A stretch of DNA of 64,000 bases from Phlebotomus papatasi (GCF_024763615.1 NC_077222.1:15934001-15998000); one strand, 5' to 3'. Counted from the first letter of the stretch, positions 1 through 11,510 are shown. The notes: generated by a model not told the origin, from the letters alone. Program-made: numbers and translations.

Positions 1-77
1 GCATATTACCCTTAGATCTATAGATCTTCATTGTCGTTTATTACCAGAAATTGTTGATTTTTTAGTATTTATTAAAA

Positions 78-720
78 AGTGCAAAGTCACCCGCACCTTA
101 TCCCCAGTGCAAGCCTTTTTTCTTGATTTTTTTAAACATAGTAAAATTTTATAAAATTAATGCTAGTGGCACAAAATCCATTCATTAATAACTGAATACA
201 AATAATTTTACTCAAAAAGCCCCCTCCCTTCACTTTAACTATCCACTTTTAGAGGGCAAAGTTGAAAAACAGCGAAAAAACGTGCAAAGTCACCCGCAAC
301 GGCCGAGAGAAATCCACTCGCACACCCGGCAGATTCAAATCCTTTTGTAATTACTTCTTTATAATATAAAGTACTTGCTGCACGTACTCAAGAATTTGCG
401 GGGTGTGCGAGTGGATTTCTCTCGGCCACTACAGAGCTGACGGGTGCGAGTACAATTTCAATAATTTGTCCTCAGGTTTGAGAGTTTTTCATGGACGTTA
501 CGGCGGTATAGGTATCGGTATGGGGTACAGATACTTGTACGAGTGTTATACATTGAAATTTTTAACCCAGTCCCCGAAGGTCTTGGAATCCTAAACAACA
601 AGAAATTTTAATAATTTTTCAAATGCTAATGGATAAATCGCCCATAATATATCCAATTCTTAAATCAAAATTCTTTAAAAAAAAAACCTACCGAGAAAAT
701 GTATGCGGGTAATTTTGCAC
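78..720. repeat. Probable foldback element in the upstream intron
   Basis: GTGCAAAGTCACCCGCA at 78-94 is matched in inverse orientation by TGCGGGTAATTTTGCAC at about 704-720, with AT-rich sequence between. This looks like the ends of an old inverted-repeat element lying in the intron upstream of the CD36-family exon. No target duplication is clear. Further GTGCAAAG/CTTTGCAC words lie just outside, at about 111 and 731. Confidence 0.45.
300..437. repeat. Short inverted repeat (hairpin)
   Basis: GGCCGAGAGAAATCCACTCG at about 300 reappears inverted as CGAGTGGATTTCTCTCGGCC at about 417-437. The arms are about 35 bp around a loop of roughly 60 bp. It sits inside the larger foldback, so it is either a nested small MITE or that element's internal stem. 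The short open frame that runs out of it shows no family features. Confidence 0.6.
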
Positions 721-1190
721 TTCGGGGCTGGCTTTGCACCCCTGCCTTTCGTAAGCTTTTCTTTAATTCTAACACTTAACAATGCACCAAAGACCATAAG
801 GGCGCTTAAGGATTCTTTTCTGAATCTGGTCTAACGATCATCCTCAAGTGCTAGAATTGAAGAAGAGTTTTCAAAATGCAGGGGACTAAAGACATCCCCT
901 AAATTCAAAGTCAAAGTTGATAAGAATTTAGAGAAGTTGGTTCATATGACTAAATTTTAAGTCTGAACCCTGTATTAGGAGTCGGGACCGGGACCCCGGG
1001 ACCCACTCGACCTCGCTCCTTTCCTTACCATTATTCATCACTTCGCCACTTTTCAAATCCCCAAACTCAGGCTGATTCTTGAGAATTTTTAACCCGTAAA
1101 ATTTGGCTGTAAAGGATCAACCCAAATTATAATACACTGAGGGAGTTTAGGATCAGGGTTTGGAGGTTATAAATTTCCTTCTGCTCCTTT

Positions 1191-1352
1191 ATGGTGTCTA
1201 TACACTAGAAGCAATTTTCGTCAAAAATATCCTTTTTTAAATTTCTTTTTAAAAGATTTAAAAAAAAAACTGACGTTTCGGCATACAAGGATAGGGGAAA
1301 TTTTCTTTAAAAGGGCATTTTTTAAAAAAAAATTTCATAGTGTTCAAGGATC
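1191..1352. repeat. Family B MITE, diverged copy
   Basis: The stretch starts ATGGTGTCTATACACTAGAA and continues with the internal words GCAATTTTCGTCAAAAAT, CTGACGTTTC and GGGGAAATTTTCTTTAAAA. The same words occur at 34801 and 60723. The right end has decayed. It lies in the intron just before the CD36-family exon. Confidence 0.6.
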
Positions 1353-1440
1353 AGCTTGAGAAGAAAATTAAGCTTTAAGCTTTAACCCGTTTAAGCGGTT
1401 TAAGCTTTAACCCGTTACTTAATAATACCTTCCATTATAG

Positions 1441-3199
1441 ATCTACAAGTCGTTTTCGGACCGACAAAATGTCAAAATTGGAACAGCTCATGGACATGAG
1501 CACTTCTTCGAGATGAATCTGTACAACGATCGACCTACAGTTCCTGGTTTTCGGCCAGAAATTGGCGAATGCTATGCTACAATTGAGAACTCCACTGAAG
1601 GCTTGTTCTATCCTCAACGTCTTACAGATGAATCTGTATTGATGTATTGGCGCAAAACCATCTGCCGGCCGAGTTATCTCTACTACACCGAGGATGTCAC
1701 TGTAAATGGGGTAACAGGGAAGAAATACGTCCTGCCGGACAGCACTTACGACCGTACGCAGCCTCTCGAGGAGGATTGCTACCGTGGAGAAGATGGAGCT
1801 GAATATCCCGATGGACTCAGCGATGCCTCAAAGTGTTACCATGGCTTCCCAATAGTCATCTCCAAGCCCCACTTCCTCAATCGCACCGGCAAGTGGGTGA
1901 AGAAGCTCGAGGGAATGACTCCAAATGAGGAAGATCATGGAAGTTTTATTATTGCGGAACCACTGACGGGAGTTCCGCTGAGGGAATGTGCAAGATCTCA
2001 GAGCAATATCTTTATTGGAAAATTGTCTGGGTTCTCAAATCCTGATCTCATGAAGTTTAGCGATATGGTGGTACCAATGCTGTGGCTAGAATATGTAAGT
2101 TCACTTTTGTTTTTTTTAGCTCTATTCAAGGTGTGAATGGTGTGAATAATTCTAACGTTTTATGATCTAGGTGGTTAAGTTTTATTAGCTTCGTGAGTCT
2201 TCACTGATGAGACCTTTCTAACATTCAAAATAATTTTTTTTTATGGAATTTGAATAGTGCATGATTTGCTAAATATTATCTTAAGTCGAAATATTATGCG
2301 TTCTACCTGAGTTTTGTTTATAAAGAGTAGGATTTTTGATCAATCTTAAGCAATAATCCTTTTTCCAACATTTTAGTATCTGCAATTTTTAAAAGTATTG
2401 CATTTTATTAGTATTGTCCATGTAATATTGTGGCTTCCATCAGGAAAACCTAATAAATATTGCAAGGAGTGCCAAAAAATCGGGCACATTATGCAAAGTT
2501 GCGATTCAAAATATGATGTTTCGATCCTGTTTTAGATGTGGTAAAGATCACAATCGATTGCAATGCTTCGCAAAAATTGTTTGAAATGTTATCAATTGCG
2601 ACATATTGAGTTTGTAATGGAGTATTTGTAAATAGAAGGAGCTACTTTTGAAATATTTCACCTGGTAAATTTAGGTTATTAATTTAATTGAGGTATACGT
2701 TACCTTGAGTTTTGCAGATGATTTCCCATATCTGTTTTTCCAGGTTTACTTGGCAAAATATCTTCACAAACAATTGATCATTTTGTGTTAGTTTTTTTAT
2801 CAATTGCCTTTCTTTTCTTTTTGTTTTTTCAGTGTATGTTGGATCTAACACCTCTTATCAATTTGGCCTTGTCGTTCCTTGTGATTTATTTAGAACCACT
2901 TCAGTTAGTAGGATGGATAGTTTGCCTAGCACTTGGATCTATTTCCCTCCTCCTGGTGGCTAGAGACTTTTACAGAGACAAAAAATACAGAATTATCAGT
3001 TCAGACGGCAAATATTTGTAAGTTATTTGTATCATTTTTGTGAAAAATTAAAAAAAAGCTCAATTCAATGAACATTACCTTCTAATTTTTTATTATTATT
3101 ATTTTTCTTTCGATAAGTTGTTTTTTTTTCTTACATCAGACATGTTTGCGTATTTCTAAAATGTGTTTTTTATTGTTTTTACTTATGTCTTTCAGCTGA
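1441..3199 (+). CDS. CD36/scavenger receptor class B family protein, 3' part
   Basis: This is the C-terminal part of a CD36-family membrane receptor (the SR-B/croquemort/SNMP group), which binds lipids or lipoproteins at the cell surface or in endosomal membranes. Exon A, 1441-2094, follows a TAG acceptor and ends at a GTAAGT donor. It encodes the ectodomain from IYKSFSDRQNVKIGTAHG to MLWLEY. Visible family signs are the block VKIGTAHGHEHFFEMNLYND, conserved cysteines (GEC, TIC, EDC, SKC, REC), the SKPHFLN motif, and N-glycosylation sites NST and NRT. Exon B, 2833-3017, starts in phase after TTTTTTCAG and encodes the C-terminal membrane helix (about LQLVGWIVCLALGSISLLLV) and a short basic cytoplasmic tail. 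A GTAAGT at 3018 can splice to 3196, giving a stop at 3197-3199; reading through would stop at 3019-3021. The N-terminal exons are not recognised in 1-1440, so they probably lie left of the window. The exact subfamily cannot be set. Confidence 0.88.
2095..2832 (+). other. Intron of the CD36-family gene
   Basis: The intron runs from a GTAAGT donor at 2095 to a TTTTTTCAG acceptor ending at 2832, phase 0. Its only recognisable content is the gag zinc-knuckle fossil at 2455-2635. Confidence 0.8.
2455..2635 (+). pseudogene. Decayed retroelement gag zinc-knuckle fragment
   Basis: At 2461 the + strand reads CKECQKIGHIMQSC, an exact CX2CX4HX4C zinc knuckle. One frame over, at about 2528, comes CFRCGKDHNRLQC (CX2CX3HX4C). 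In a third frame, at about 2578, comes CLKCYQLRH, missing its last cysteine. Tandem CCHC knuckles are typical of retrotransposon gag proteins. The two frame changes and a stop show it is a fossil. It sits in the intron between the two visible CD36-family exons. No reverse transcriptase is visible nearby. Confidence 0.6.
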
Positions 3200-3322
3200 A
3201 GCACTGTAATTAGATGTTCATATTCGAGATTGTATGGATGAAACAATGACTATCAGAGATGATTAGAACAGATTTTTTATCTGCCTGGGTGGTTCACCCA
3301 AAAACCTATGTAACTTCGAACG

Positions 3323-3332
3323 AATAAATAAA
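3323..3332 (+). terminator. Poly(A) signal of the CD36-family gene
   Basis: Two overlapping AATAAA hexamers lie about 125 bp after the predicted stop, followed by an A-rich run. No other gene starts nearby. Confidence 0.6.
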
Positions 3333-3807
3333 AAAAAGATTTTAAATAGCTTTGTTAACAAAATCCGTTAATGTTGAAAAATTATTTCTCAGAAATCTTC
3401 GCATTAAAGCATGATCAATTTTTCTCAGAGTGGCCTCGTGGTGGTTAAAACAAAACAACATAAGAGTGATCAGTCTCAGACTTTGTTGTGCAATTGACAA
3501 AATAAGTTACTGAGCTGCCTCAACTTAGTAATTTTTTTTTTCACACTAACAATTATTAATTGTACTTGGTCGCTCAAAATTTATAAACTATATGTCTCAG
3601 ATATTGATCTCTCGTGGAGCTTTTTTTCTGCACACATACATTGGGGAAGTTTTGGAGCAAAAACATTGGGTGCTTTTATGCTGAGGTGAAGGTCTGTTTA
3701 CCATCGAAAGTAGTTACACGTGCAGGTAACATCATAACGCTGTGCGTTGGGAACAAGGGGCATCTCACTTGCAAAAACAGATAACATATGCGATGACTTT
3801 TTGAATA
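3333..3807. other. Gene-free spacer
   Basis: This is AT-rich DNA downstream of the CD36-family gene. I see no convincing ORF and no repeat structure. Confidence 0.5.
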
Positions 3808-4708
3808 GGGGAGACTGGGGCAAAAAGTCACAAAACGGATATTTTTTTTTTTTTTACAAGCTATTCGAGCGCTTCAAAAATTTCTAATTAGCGAAGTTTT
3901 ATAGGAAATTTACCGCTCTACAACTTTGTGAAAGTAATATTCCTCTATTTTGTAAGGAAATACGTTTATCGAGCCAATTTCTAAAAGGTAATTTTGTGAC
4001 CATTCTCAAAACTGCTGGGGCAAATAGTATCAGAAATTGGGTATTATTATATTTTGATTCGCTTCATTACGGGCTTCCGCAAATTTGAAAAAATACCTTG
4101 AGGACATATTTTCATAGAAAATTTATTCATCTACACCTTTGTAAAATACCGTTTTCTCTGCGAGAAAAATGAAAAAAAGAAGAAAAGCGTTTTTCAAGGT
4201 ATTTTAGAAAAAAAACACACAAAAGACTACAAATCGTTTGACCAATGCAAACAAAAAGCGGCGAGACATGGTAATGACGTTTCTTTTCGCCGTAAGACAT
4301 CAGAAATTTCTTCGCTTTTTTGTTACTTTTTGCTCTGTCTATACCTTTTGTTACTTTTTACCCCAAGTGGCCATTTTTAATAAAAGGATTTCTGGAGAAA
4401 AGAACTTTTGTGAAATTAAAGAATTAAAGAATCCAAATTATTTAAAAAATATTCACCAGTGCATCAATTTTGGAAAATAAGTAGGTAATAATTGTTATCT
4501 TCTGCAAGGAAAATATTTCAAAAATAGGGCTAAAAATTTCGATATTTTTTATTTTCTAAATTCCTTATTCGAATTCGAAAAAACTTACGACATTGAAGAT
4601 GGTCTATGGATGCTATGTATAGAAAAATAATGAGCCGCTATCTTTTTTACCTTGGAAGATATTGAATTTTGAATTTTTCGATTTGTGACTTTTTGTCCCA
4701 GTCTCCCA
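3808..4708. repeat. TA-flanked foldback element J (901 bp)
   Basis: The left end GGGGAGACTGGGGCAAAAAG is mirrored at the right end, whose inverse is TGGGAGACTGGGACAAAAAG; the match continues through GTCACAAA. TA dinucleotides flank both ends (3806-3807 and 4709-4710), as expected of Tc1/mariner-type target duplications. The 80-codon open frame inside (4238-4480) shows no transposase features and is read here as chance. Confidence 0.8.
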
Positions 4709-4753
4709 TATCGTTCTTGAATTAATAAGGAGAACCGACTTATACTCAATTTC

Positions 4754-5053
4754 TGAACGATAATCCGGTGTTTGTCGGATGGGAGCGGTCTAGTTCAGAA
4801 TAAAAGCCTTTTCTTCCCAGAGCTTTCGGTGCACTACGCACCTTCTTCAGCGGCTGAAGGAAATACTTTTATTCAAAAAAATTAACATTTATTTACATCA
4901 ACTCTTTTGCACACTTACTCGAAAATGTCACAATACATCTGGGGCAACGTCTTAATTCGGAACAGAAAGAAAAGGCTTTTAGATGGGATGGGAAAAAAGG
5001 CTTCTATTCTGAGCTAGTCCGCTCCCACCCGACGAACACCGGATTATCGTTCA
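4754..5053. repeat. Foldback element U
   Basis: TGAACGATAATCCGGTGTTT at the left is mirrored by AACACCGGATTATCGTTCA at the right. The arms extend through a GGGAGCGG...CAGAATAAAAGCCTTTT block to about 65 bp each. A related segment with the words CAGAATAAAA and CCGAAAGCTCT lies at about 55205-55361. Confidence 0.8.
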
Positions 5054-5625
5054 AAAAAAGTTCTTGAATTATTGCAACGAATATTTTGAAATTGCCCAAT
5101 AAATCGCGAATACTTGGCAAATATTACAAATATTTTATCAATATCGAAAATCTTGCGAATATTGCAAATAGTTTGTAATGATTTGATTATGAATTCCTAA
5201 AGTTTCTATTCTTTTTACAAACAATATTCTTAAAATGATCACTTGACGAACATTTTTTGTTCTTTTACAAACATTTATTCGTATATTTTTGTTTGTCTGG
5301 CAAACATTTGTGAACAAATGGCAAAATTTTACGAACATTTTTTGTGTTTACGAACATTTACGAACAAATATTTATAAGAATAATAAATACTCGTCAAGTG
5401 ATCACGTTATGAACAATGTTCGTGACAAAAGTACGAACTTTTTTGTGCACTGGTGAAAATGAAAGGGTCACCGATGATCCTTTGAAAGGGTCACTGTTTT
5501 GACACCTATTTATCTCCGGAATAAACGAATAAAAACAATGAAAAACTCATCCTTGGTGTGCGCTCAGATAAGAGAAATATGAAAAGAGTATTAAATTTAC
5601 GATAAAACATAATCTATCGTGATAA
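5054..5625. other. Gene-free AT-rich spacer with local repeats
   Basis: Degenerate GAATATTGCAAATA words at 5085-5170 resemble the minisatellite at 6780. At 5230-5420 there are repeated ACGAACATTT words. No gene is visible. Confidence 0.45.
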
Positions 5626-5925
5626 ATGTGCATACAAAATTTCAAAAAATTCAAGAACAAAGAATCAAAATCAAAGATTCAAGTGAACCATTCAAATCAA
5701 AGGAACATATATGAGACGCTCACAGCAGAAGTGAACTGTTTTAATAGGGAAATGCATACTCCGAAAATAAACTGGATGATTTCAGTGTCACTTTCTCTGA
5801 TTGACGATTTACAAAATATTTTTATCTATGTAAAGGAAAATTCTCTCTTAAAAATTCCTGACATGATAAGAAATAAATTAGAAGCAGCAGTTCAGGTTTT
5901 CAATGACTTCAATTACCTCGGATAG
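5626..5925 (+). CDS. Hypothetical 99-residue ORF
   Basis: An ATG-initiated frame of 99 codons is more balanced in composition than its surroundings. It includes the stretch IDDLQNIFIYVKENSLLKI and ends NKLEAAVQVFNDFNYLG. I do not recognise a family, signal peptide or membrane segment. There is no clear promoter or splice context. It may be a small gene, part of a transposon protein, or a chance frame. Confidence 0.2.
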   Translation: MCIQNFKKFKNKESKSKIQVNHSNQRNIYETLTAEVNCFNREMHTPKINWMISVSLSLIDDLQNIFIYVKENSLLKIPDMIRNKLEAAVQVFNDFNYLG

Positions 5926-6059
5926 AGAATAGATAGAGGTAAAGAACCAGAGATTTGTGGCGGGAAATAGAAACTACTTTGTACTCTCGTCGTTATTTCC
6001 ATCAAAGAACGTTTGGTGCTGGAATACGTATGGTCTGCTGGGGAATTCATTAGCAGTAT

Positions 6060-6241
6060 GACAAAGTCATATGACAAATTTGTGTGGTAAATTCGGGAGC
6101 AGAATATTAAAGCCCAGAGAGCGTGGAAAGGCCATTGCCAGGAGCTTCATGAAGCTCTCAATCATCAATATGAATCTGATTTGCGATTAATTTTTCCAAA
6201 TTTATCACATAAACAATTTAAATTTGTCATATGACATTGTC
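6060..6241. repeat. Short foldback around TGTCATATGACA
   Basis: GACAAAGTCATATGACAAAT at 6060 is mirrored by ATTTGTCATATGACATTGTC ending at 6241. The arms are about 25 bp. It has the form of a small MITE, with no obvious target duplication. Confidence 0.6.
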
Positions 6242-6779
6242 GGACTACTATAGAATTTCCCTATTGGAAACGCAGGATATATAGAATATAATAGAATATA
6301 GGCAGAAAGACGAGTAGAGACCCAAGAATAAACCCCTGGCTAACATCTTTATTTAGAATAACTGGTGTAAATGTATAACCCGAATATTTGGGAATTACTG
6401 AAAATACCAAGAATGTTTTGAGAATATTGCAAGTATTACGAATATTAAGAATATTCTGTGAATATTTTTTTAACAGTGAAAAGATTGAGAATATTCTGTG
6501 AATATTTTGCTAGTATTGTAGAACAGCGTTCAACGGCTCTATTTGAATTTGAATATAGTCCCTTCTCTTTGGTGTAACGTCTTGAGGAGGGCTATGCGCA
6601 TGGCTATTCTATTCAGTCTCGCCGATTGTCAAAGAATGGGTTTGGGGTTGCGCTGGGGTTAACCCTCCAAAAGGTCACTATAATTCTCCTGCGAGTTCTA
6701 GAATACACGTTGGTGACTCGGTCGCGATTTAATTAATAATCCTCCGCTTTAATTAGGGTTTTCTTCAATATTGCATATT

Positions 6780-7640
6780 GAGAATATTCTATGAATATTG
6801 CAAATATTGGGAAAATTTCGAAAGAATTTTGCAAATATTGAGAATATTCCGTAAGAATTCTGCAAATATTGAAAATATTTCGCAAAAATTTCGCATATAA
6901 TATGAATTTAACGCAAATGTTTTGAAAATTTTTGAGAATATTCCGCAAGAATTTTGCACATATTGAGAATATTTCGCAAGAATTTTGCAAATATTGGGAA
7001 TACTCCGTAAGAATTTTGCAAATATTGAGAATATTCCGAAAGAATTTTGCAAACATTACGAATATTCCGCAAGAATTTGGAAAGTATTGGAAATATTCCG
7101 CAAGAATTTTGAAAATATTGGGAATATTCCGCAAGAATTTGGCAAATATTGAGAATATTCCGCAAGAATTTTGTAAATATTGAGAATATTCCTCGAGAAT
7201 TTTACAAATATTGGGAATACTCCGTAAGAATTTTGCAAATATTGAGAATATTTCGCAAGAATTTTGCAAATATTGAGAATATTTCGCAAGAATTTTGCAA
7301 ATATTGAGAATATTTCGCAAGAATTTGCAAATATGGGGAATATTCTGTAAGAAATTTGCAAATATTGGGAATATTCCGCAAGAATTATGCAAATATTGGG
7401 AATATTCCGCAAGAATTGCAAATATTGGGAATATTCTGTAAGAAATTTGCAAATATTGTGAATATTCCGCAAGAATTTTGCAAATATCGGGAATATTCCG
7501 TAAGAATTTTGCAAATATTGCGAATATTCCTCTAGAATTTTGCAAATATTGAGGATATTCCGCAAAAATTTTTCAAATATTGAGAATATTCTGCAAATAT
7601 TTTACGAATATTCCTAATATCGTGAATATTTTGCAAATAA
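6780..7640. repeat. 31-bp AT-rich minisatellite
   Basis: The unit reads roughly GCAAATATTGAGAATATTYC plus GCAAGAATTTT. Exact 31-bp spacing is visible between 7235, 7266 and 7297. About 26 units are recognisable, more diverged at both edges. Because 31 is one more than a multiple of three, successive units cycle through all frames, so overlapping frames on both strands stay open; these are not genes. Scattered copies of the same words occur at 5085-5170 and 6400-6520. Confidence 0.9.
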
Positions 7641-8370
7641 TTTACAAACTGGCAAACATTTAACAAAATCAAAAATAGAAAACCAATTTTGCCTTAGTGA
7701 AATGCCCCTTGCTTAGTGAAGACGTTTCTGATCTGCGTTCCGTGTTGATGAACCAAAAACAATTTAGTGTTCTTGTTTTTTGTTGCTTTGCTTAGCCGAG
7801 AAACATTTTTTTTTCTTGTTCTTTCGTCTTCTCTCAATTTCGCTATCTAAAACACATTGAAAATATTCTTTACGGTCATTGTTTCTTGCTTAATGGATAC
7901 TTTGTGAAATTTATTCTAAATGAATATCCAGTCGAACAAAAAAAACTAATATTTCCTGCTGAAATAATCACATGATTTCTTCTAATTCATCATTTCTAAA
8001 TACTTTTCATTTCATCTTTTCCGAAAGATTTTTTTTTTCATCATCATTTTCACTTTCAATTCAACTCTACTTAAATAGAAGTTTGAATTCTGCCTCTACA
8101 TCGCTAAAATCTAAATAAAAATTGCTACATATACCTCTAAATATGTACAAATACAAATAATTAATGTGTTTTATTTAAATAGTTTATAATAATGTCAATT
8201 ACACATTTATTATTTTGTAACATTTCTTTCTGGAAAGTAATCCTGTGTGAATAAGTTAAAATGTTTTGTTGATTCTTTTTTTTTCTAGCAGAATGGTATA
8301 TGATATGAATAATTAAATTTTAATACAAAATGTGTTTTTTTTTACTGTATATCTACTTCCCTTCTGTTAA
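7641..8370. other. Gene-free AT-rich spacer
   Basis: I see no gene or inverted repeat here. The sequence is T- and A-rich with short homopolymer runs. Confidence 0.4.
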
Positions 8371-8568
8371 ATGCCACGAATATTGAAAATCGAAGAGAAT
8401 TTGCAGTTTGTGGACAGGAAATTGAATGCTCTGCATAATTATTCTTTCACTATTCATCTTTTTGTTGAACTTGAACTTGGAATTAAATCGCTGAAGGCAA
8501 TGGGATTTAACTGGAATTTGCAAAGTGTGACAACAACTTTGAAGATACATTTGAGACATTTCACTTGA
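8371..8568 (+). CDS. Hypothetical 65-residue ORF
   Basis: An ATG frame of 65 codons (MPRILKIEENLQFVDRKLNA...) follows a long T-rich tract. An AATAAA lies about 80 bp downstream, at about 8648. Codon content looks somewhat coding-like, but a 68-codon frame is open on the opposite strand over the same bases, and no family is recognised. It could be a micropeptide gene, an exon of an unseen transcript, or chance. Confidence 0.2.
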   Translation: MPRILKIEENLQFVDRKLNALHNYSFTIHLFVELELGIKSLKAMGFNWNLQSVTTTLKIHLRHFT

Positions 8569-8649
8569 TGTCCTTGATGATAGATCAAGGATGAAAACTG
8601 CATGAATTCATGCTTGTAATGTACAAGGACCCAGCCAGTAGACCTTTAA

Positions 8650-9480
8650 TAAATTAAAAGAAAAAGAACAAATTCTAACTTCTTCTCAATCTCATTTCTC
8701 AAATCAAGATAAACGCGGCTTGACTTTGGACCACAAAATTGCGTTTCAAGATCACAACTCAGCAAATTTTAATGACCAGAAGCCCCAGAAGCACGTCCGA
8801 ATAAGAATGCTTCAATCCCTCAACAATTCCAATGAAGAGCGACCAATAAATTTTATTGATTTAAAATAACATAATTATAATGGAGCCCTTCGCGGTAAGA
8901 AAGGTTAGCCCTTTTTTACTGTATGCTAATTAATAATTTTCGCGTTTTGATGATCTTGTCAATTATGTTATTGTATGAATTTGTGAACTTGATGAAGGAG
9001 AAGGTGAAATAGCTCAAGCCATTTAACTTTATAATCGACTAATCAACCGAGTTTTCTGCCGTTTTTGTAACAAATTCCTCTATTTCAGCCAGTTATTGAT
9101 ATTATTTATATTTCATTTATAAACATTTATTGAGCTTTTAATCTCTTTATACTTCAGAACAAAACTTTAATCTTTCATCTCCGCTATTTTGCCTTTTCTA
9201 TTAAATTCTAAAAATGAGGATAACAAAATGAGAAATTGAAGGGGCAACAACTTTTTAAATTGACCAATTGAACTATGGAGCAGTCGTCTTTATAACAAAA
9301 GCTCTCAGCAACCTCAAAAATCCGCTAATAAATAAAAAGAATCTCTGATCCCTTTGCGAATGTTAGAGGAATTGGTAGGTTCGACCGCCGCCTGGGTTAA
9401 CAACTGTAAAATAAGTCACTCGCTCTTCACAGCCAACTAAGATTTACTACAGTTTGAAAAAAAAAATAGATCATTTGTAA
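8650..9480. other. Gene-free spacer
   Basis: AT-rich DNA. ATGGAGCCCTTCGCG followed by GTAAGA at about 8880 looks like a start codon with a donor site, but nothing around it supports an exon. Confidence 0.35.
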
Positions 9481-9930
9481 TCCCCACAGCAAAAGAAAGC
9501 GGAATAGGAATAACAAGCGAAAAATTCCTCGAAATTTTCCAGTAATTTTCCTTGAAAAATTCCATAGGAATTTGCCATAATAAATTCAAGGGAAAATATC
9601 AGGATAAATCCATTTCCAGGGAAATGGATTCATAGAGGATTTTTTCTGTGTAATACTTCCATGGAAATGTTCGTGGATTTTATATGGATTTTTCCACTTA
9701 AAAATAAAATGGAGGAGAAATGAAGTTGTCACATGCACCTCATGCTTTTATTTCCGAATATTAAAGAAATAGCAAATATCACGATGATTTTAATATGTTT
9801 TACTAAATCAGCGATAGCGAATTACTGCTATAGATAATAAAAAATTATTTTATAAAAAAATACTTTTTCCTAAAATACACATTAAATTACATAAAAACAG
9901 TTTTATTTTAGGTTGGCAACTTAAAATACC

Positions 9931-10859
9931 GCCCCTATAGCCAACGGCCGCAGCGATTCCACTGGATTTCCAGCAGGCTTTTCTGCCATGTCCGCTGATT
10001 TTACCGCTAAAAATCTGCGTAAGCTTCCGAGATGGAATTTGACACTAAATTTCTTCCTAGCGTTTCATGGACGCTTGCGGAACTCTGTATAGGACCGTCT
10101 AATAAGAAATGTCCGCGAGTTTCCATGGACTTTTCTCTGACGAATATTTCCACGGCTTTTCCTATGGATTATTAGCGTATAATCGGTAGTCAGCCCTTTA
10201 AAAATTTGGAAAAATCCTCTTTATTTCCACGAAATTCTCCATGCAACGGCTTTAGAGGCTTCCGTGGTTTAATATTACAGAATTCCACGACTTTTCCAGT
10301 GGATTTTTTAAATATATTTTTCTTCAAAATAATTCCAAAAATTGATTAAAAATTTCGTGGAACTTTCATAGAGAATTTCCAGAAAAAAACATCCACAAAT
10401 ATGGACGATCAGTGCCAATTGGCAGCTTAGAACTTGGAGAGTGTTCATCTATCAAACGAACACTCAAATGCTCTACTTTTGAATTGAAATATTGCTACCA
10501 TATCGTTCATTTGAGTATGTCTAGCTCGCAAGAATTATAGCGTTTAGGGCGAAAAATAATTGCAGAATTTTCGCGCTTACTTCCATGGAGTCTTGATCGG
10601 AAAGATATCAGAAAATATACTCGGAATATTCAAAGGAAATTTTGAATCAATTTCCAGGGAATGCTCTCAGATATGTTGCAAGAAAATTCCTCGTACTTTT
10701 TTTCCAGGAAATCCACGCGAAAAAAAGCTGATAACTCCGCAGAATTCTAAGCGGAATATTAGCGTTTATTTCCACGGAAACTCTCGCGGAAAAATAGAAG
10801 ACAAATTACAGGGAATTTTCTGTTACTGTGAAACTTTGCGGCCCATCGCCTAAAGGGGC
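9931..10859. repeat. Element E, copy 1 (TIR element, about 0.93 kb)
   Basis: The element opens GCCCCTATAGCCAACGGCCG and closes with GCGGCCCATCGCCTAAAGGGGC, which are imperfect inverted termini. The interior is rich in GGAATTTCC and TTCCATGGAA words. The whole element is repeated in opposite orientation at 13830-14659. Copy 1 is about 100 bp longer, with extra sequence around 10060-10230. A 97-codon open frame inside it (10560-10853) is also open in copy 2, but it looks like a by-product of the repeated words. Confidence 0.85.
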
Positions 10860-11210
10860 ATATCTAATTTTATTATAATTCTCACAGGAGTCACTAATAA
10901 TTTTTGGAGAAGGTTTGGAAACAAATTATCCATGTTGTCACAACTTCATTTTATTTGCTAGACATTCGAGAAAAATAGTGGAAAAAACCATGGAAAGATA
11001 GTGGAATTTTCTATATGATTTCTCCAGCTTATCCAGGACGATTCACGACGTTTGATTTTCCATATAAATGTTCCGCGGAGTTCTGCGGAATTTAACGCTG
11101 GAATTCCAGTGGATCGTACTTAAAATTCCATGGAGAGCTTTGATTCCAATGGAATTTCCGACTCCAAATTCCATGGAAAACTTCCAGAACACTTACAAGG
11201 ATTTTTCTAC
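10860..11210. repeat. TTCCATGGAA-rich segment
   Basis: From about 10980 to 11190 the sequence is full of CCATGG and GGAATTCC palindromic words, like 14680-15070 beyond the other E copy. It may be part of a longer composite element. No coding potential is seen. Confidence 0.45.
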
Positions 11211-11370
11211 AGCATCTTGTTCGTACAGGCTGGGCTCTTTTGTTTCTTTAACCCTGTACAACCTTTAGAAATTGGAAGAAAAACTAAATTTTCTATAGAA
11301 GTTTGAGACGTAAAATAAGTGTCCGATATTGCAAACTGTCCGAAATTTGACACAATTCCTCTACTTTAAA

Positions 11371-11508
11371 GGCGTCTACACATTGGGAGCAATTTTCGTC
11401 AAAAATTGCGTTTTTGACAGAAATTTGACGTTTCCCCCTACAACGCTGCAGGGAATTTCCTTCAAAAAAGCAATTTTTGACAAAAATTGCTCCCAATATG
11501 TAGAGGCC
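11371..11508. repeat. Family B MITE, copy 1
   Basis: Foldback of about 138 bp. It starts GGCGTCTACACATTGGGAGC and ends with the near-inverse GCTCCCAATATGTAGAGGCC. The inner arms match across ATTTTCGTCAAAAATTG. The same element is found at 34223, 35604, 54159 and 54281. Confidence 0.85.
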
Positions 11509-11510
11509 AT

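Noticed and set aside
3018..3021. Stop directly after KYL in the CD36-family gene
   Set aside because: A consensus GTAAGT overlaps this codon and an acceptor at 3195 gives an in-phase stop, so splicing is preferred, though the protein would differ by one residue only.
4238..4480. 80-codon frame
   Set aside because: It is inside the foldback element J, and its residues show no transposase or other family features.
6733..7565. Minus-strand frames of 270 and 169 codons and a plus-strand frame of 83
   Set aside because: They are translations of the 31-bp minisatellite; the same peptide words recur in every frame and there is no gene context.
8880..8905. ATGGAGCCCTTCGCG followed by GTAAGA as a first exon
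   Set aside because: Only five codons, with no promoter and no matching downstream exon.
10560..10853. 97-codon frame, also open in the inverted copy at 13821-14096
   Set aside because: It lies inside element E and is explained by repeated GGAATTTCC-type words; no domain is recognisable and nucleotide identity alone accounts for the protein similarity.
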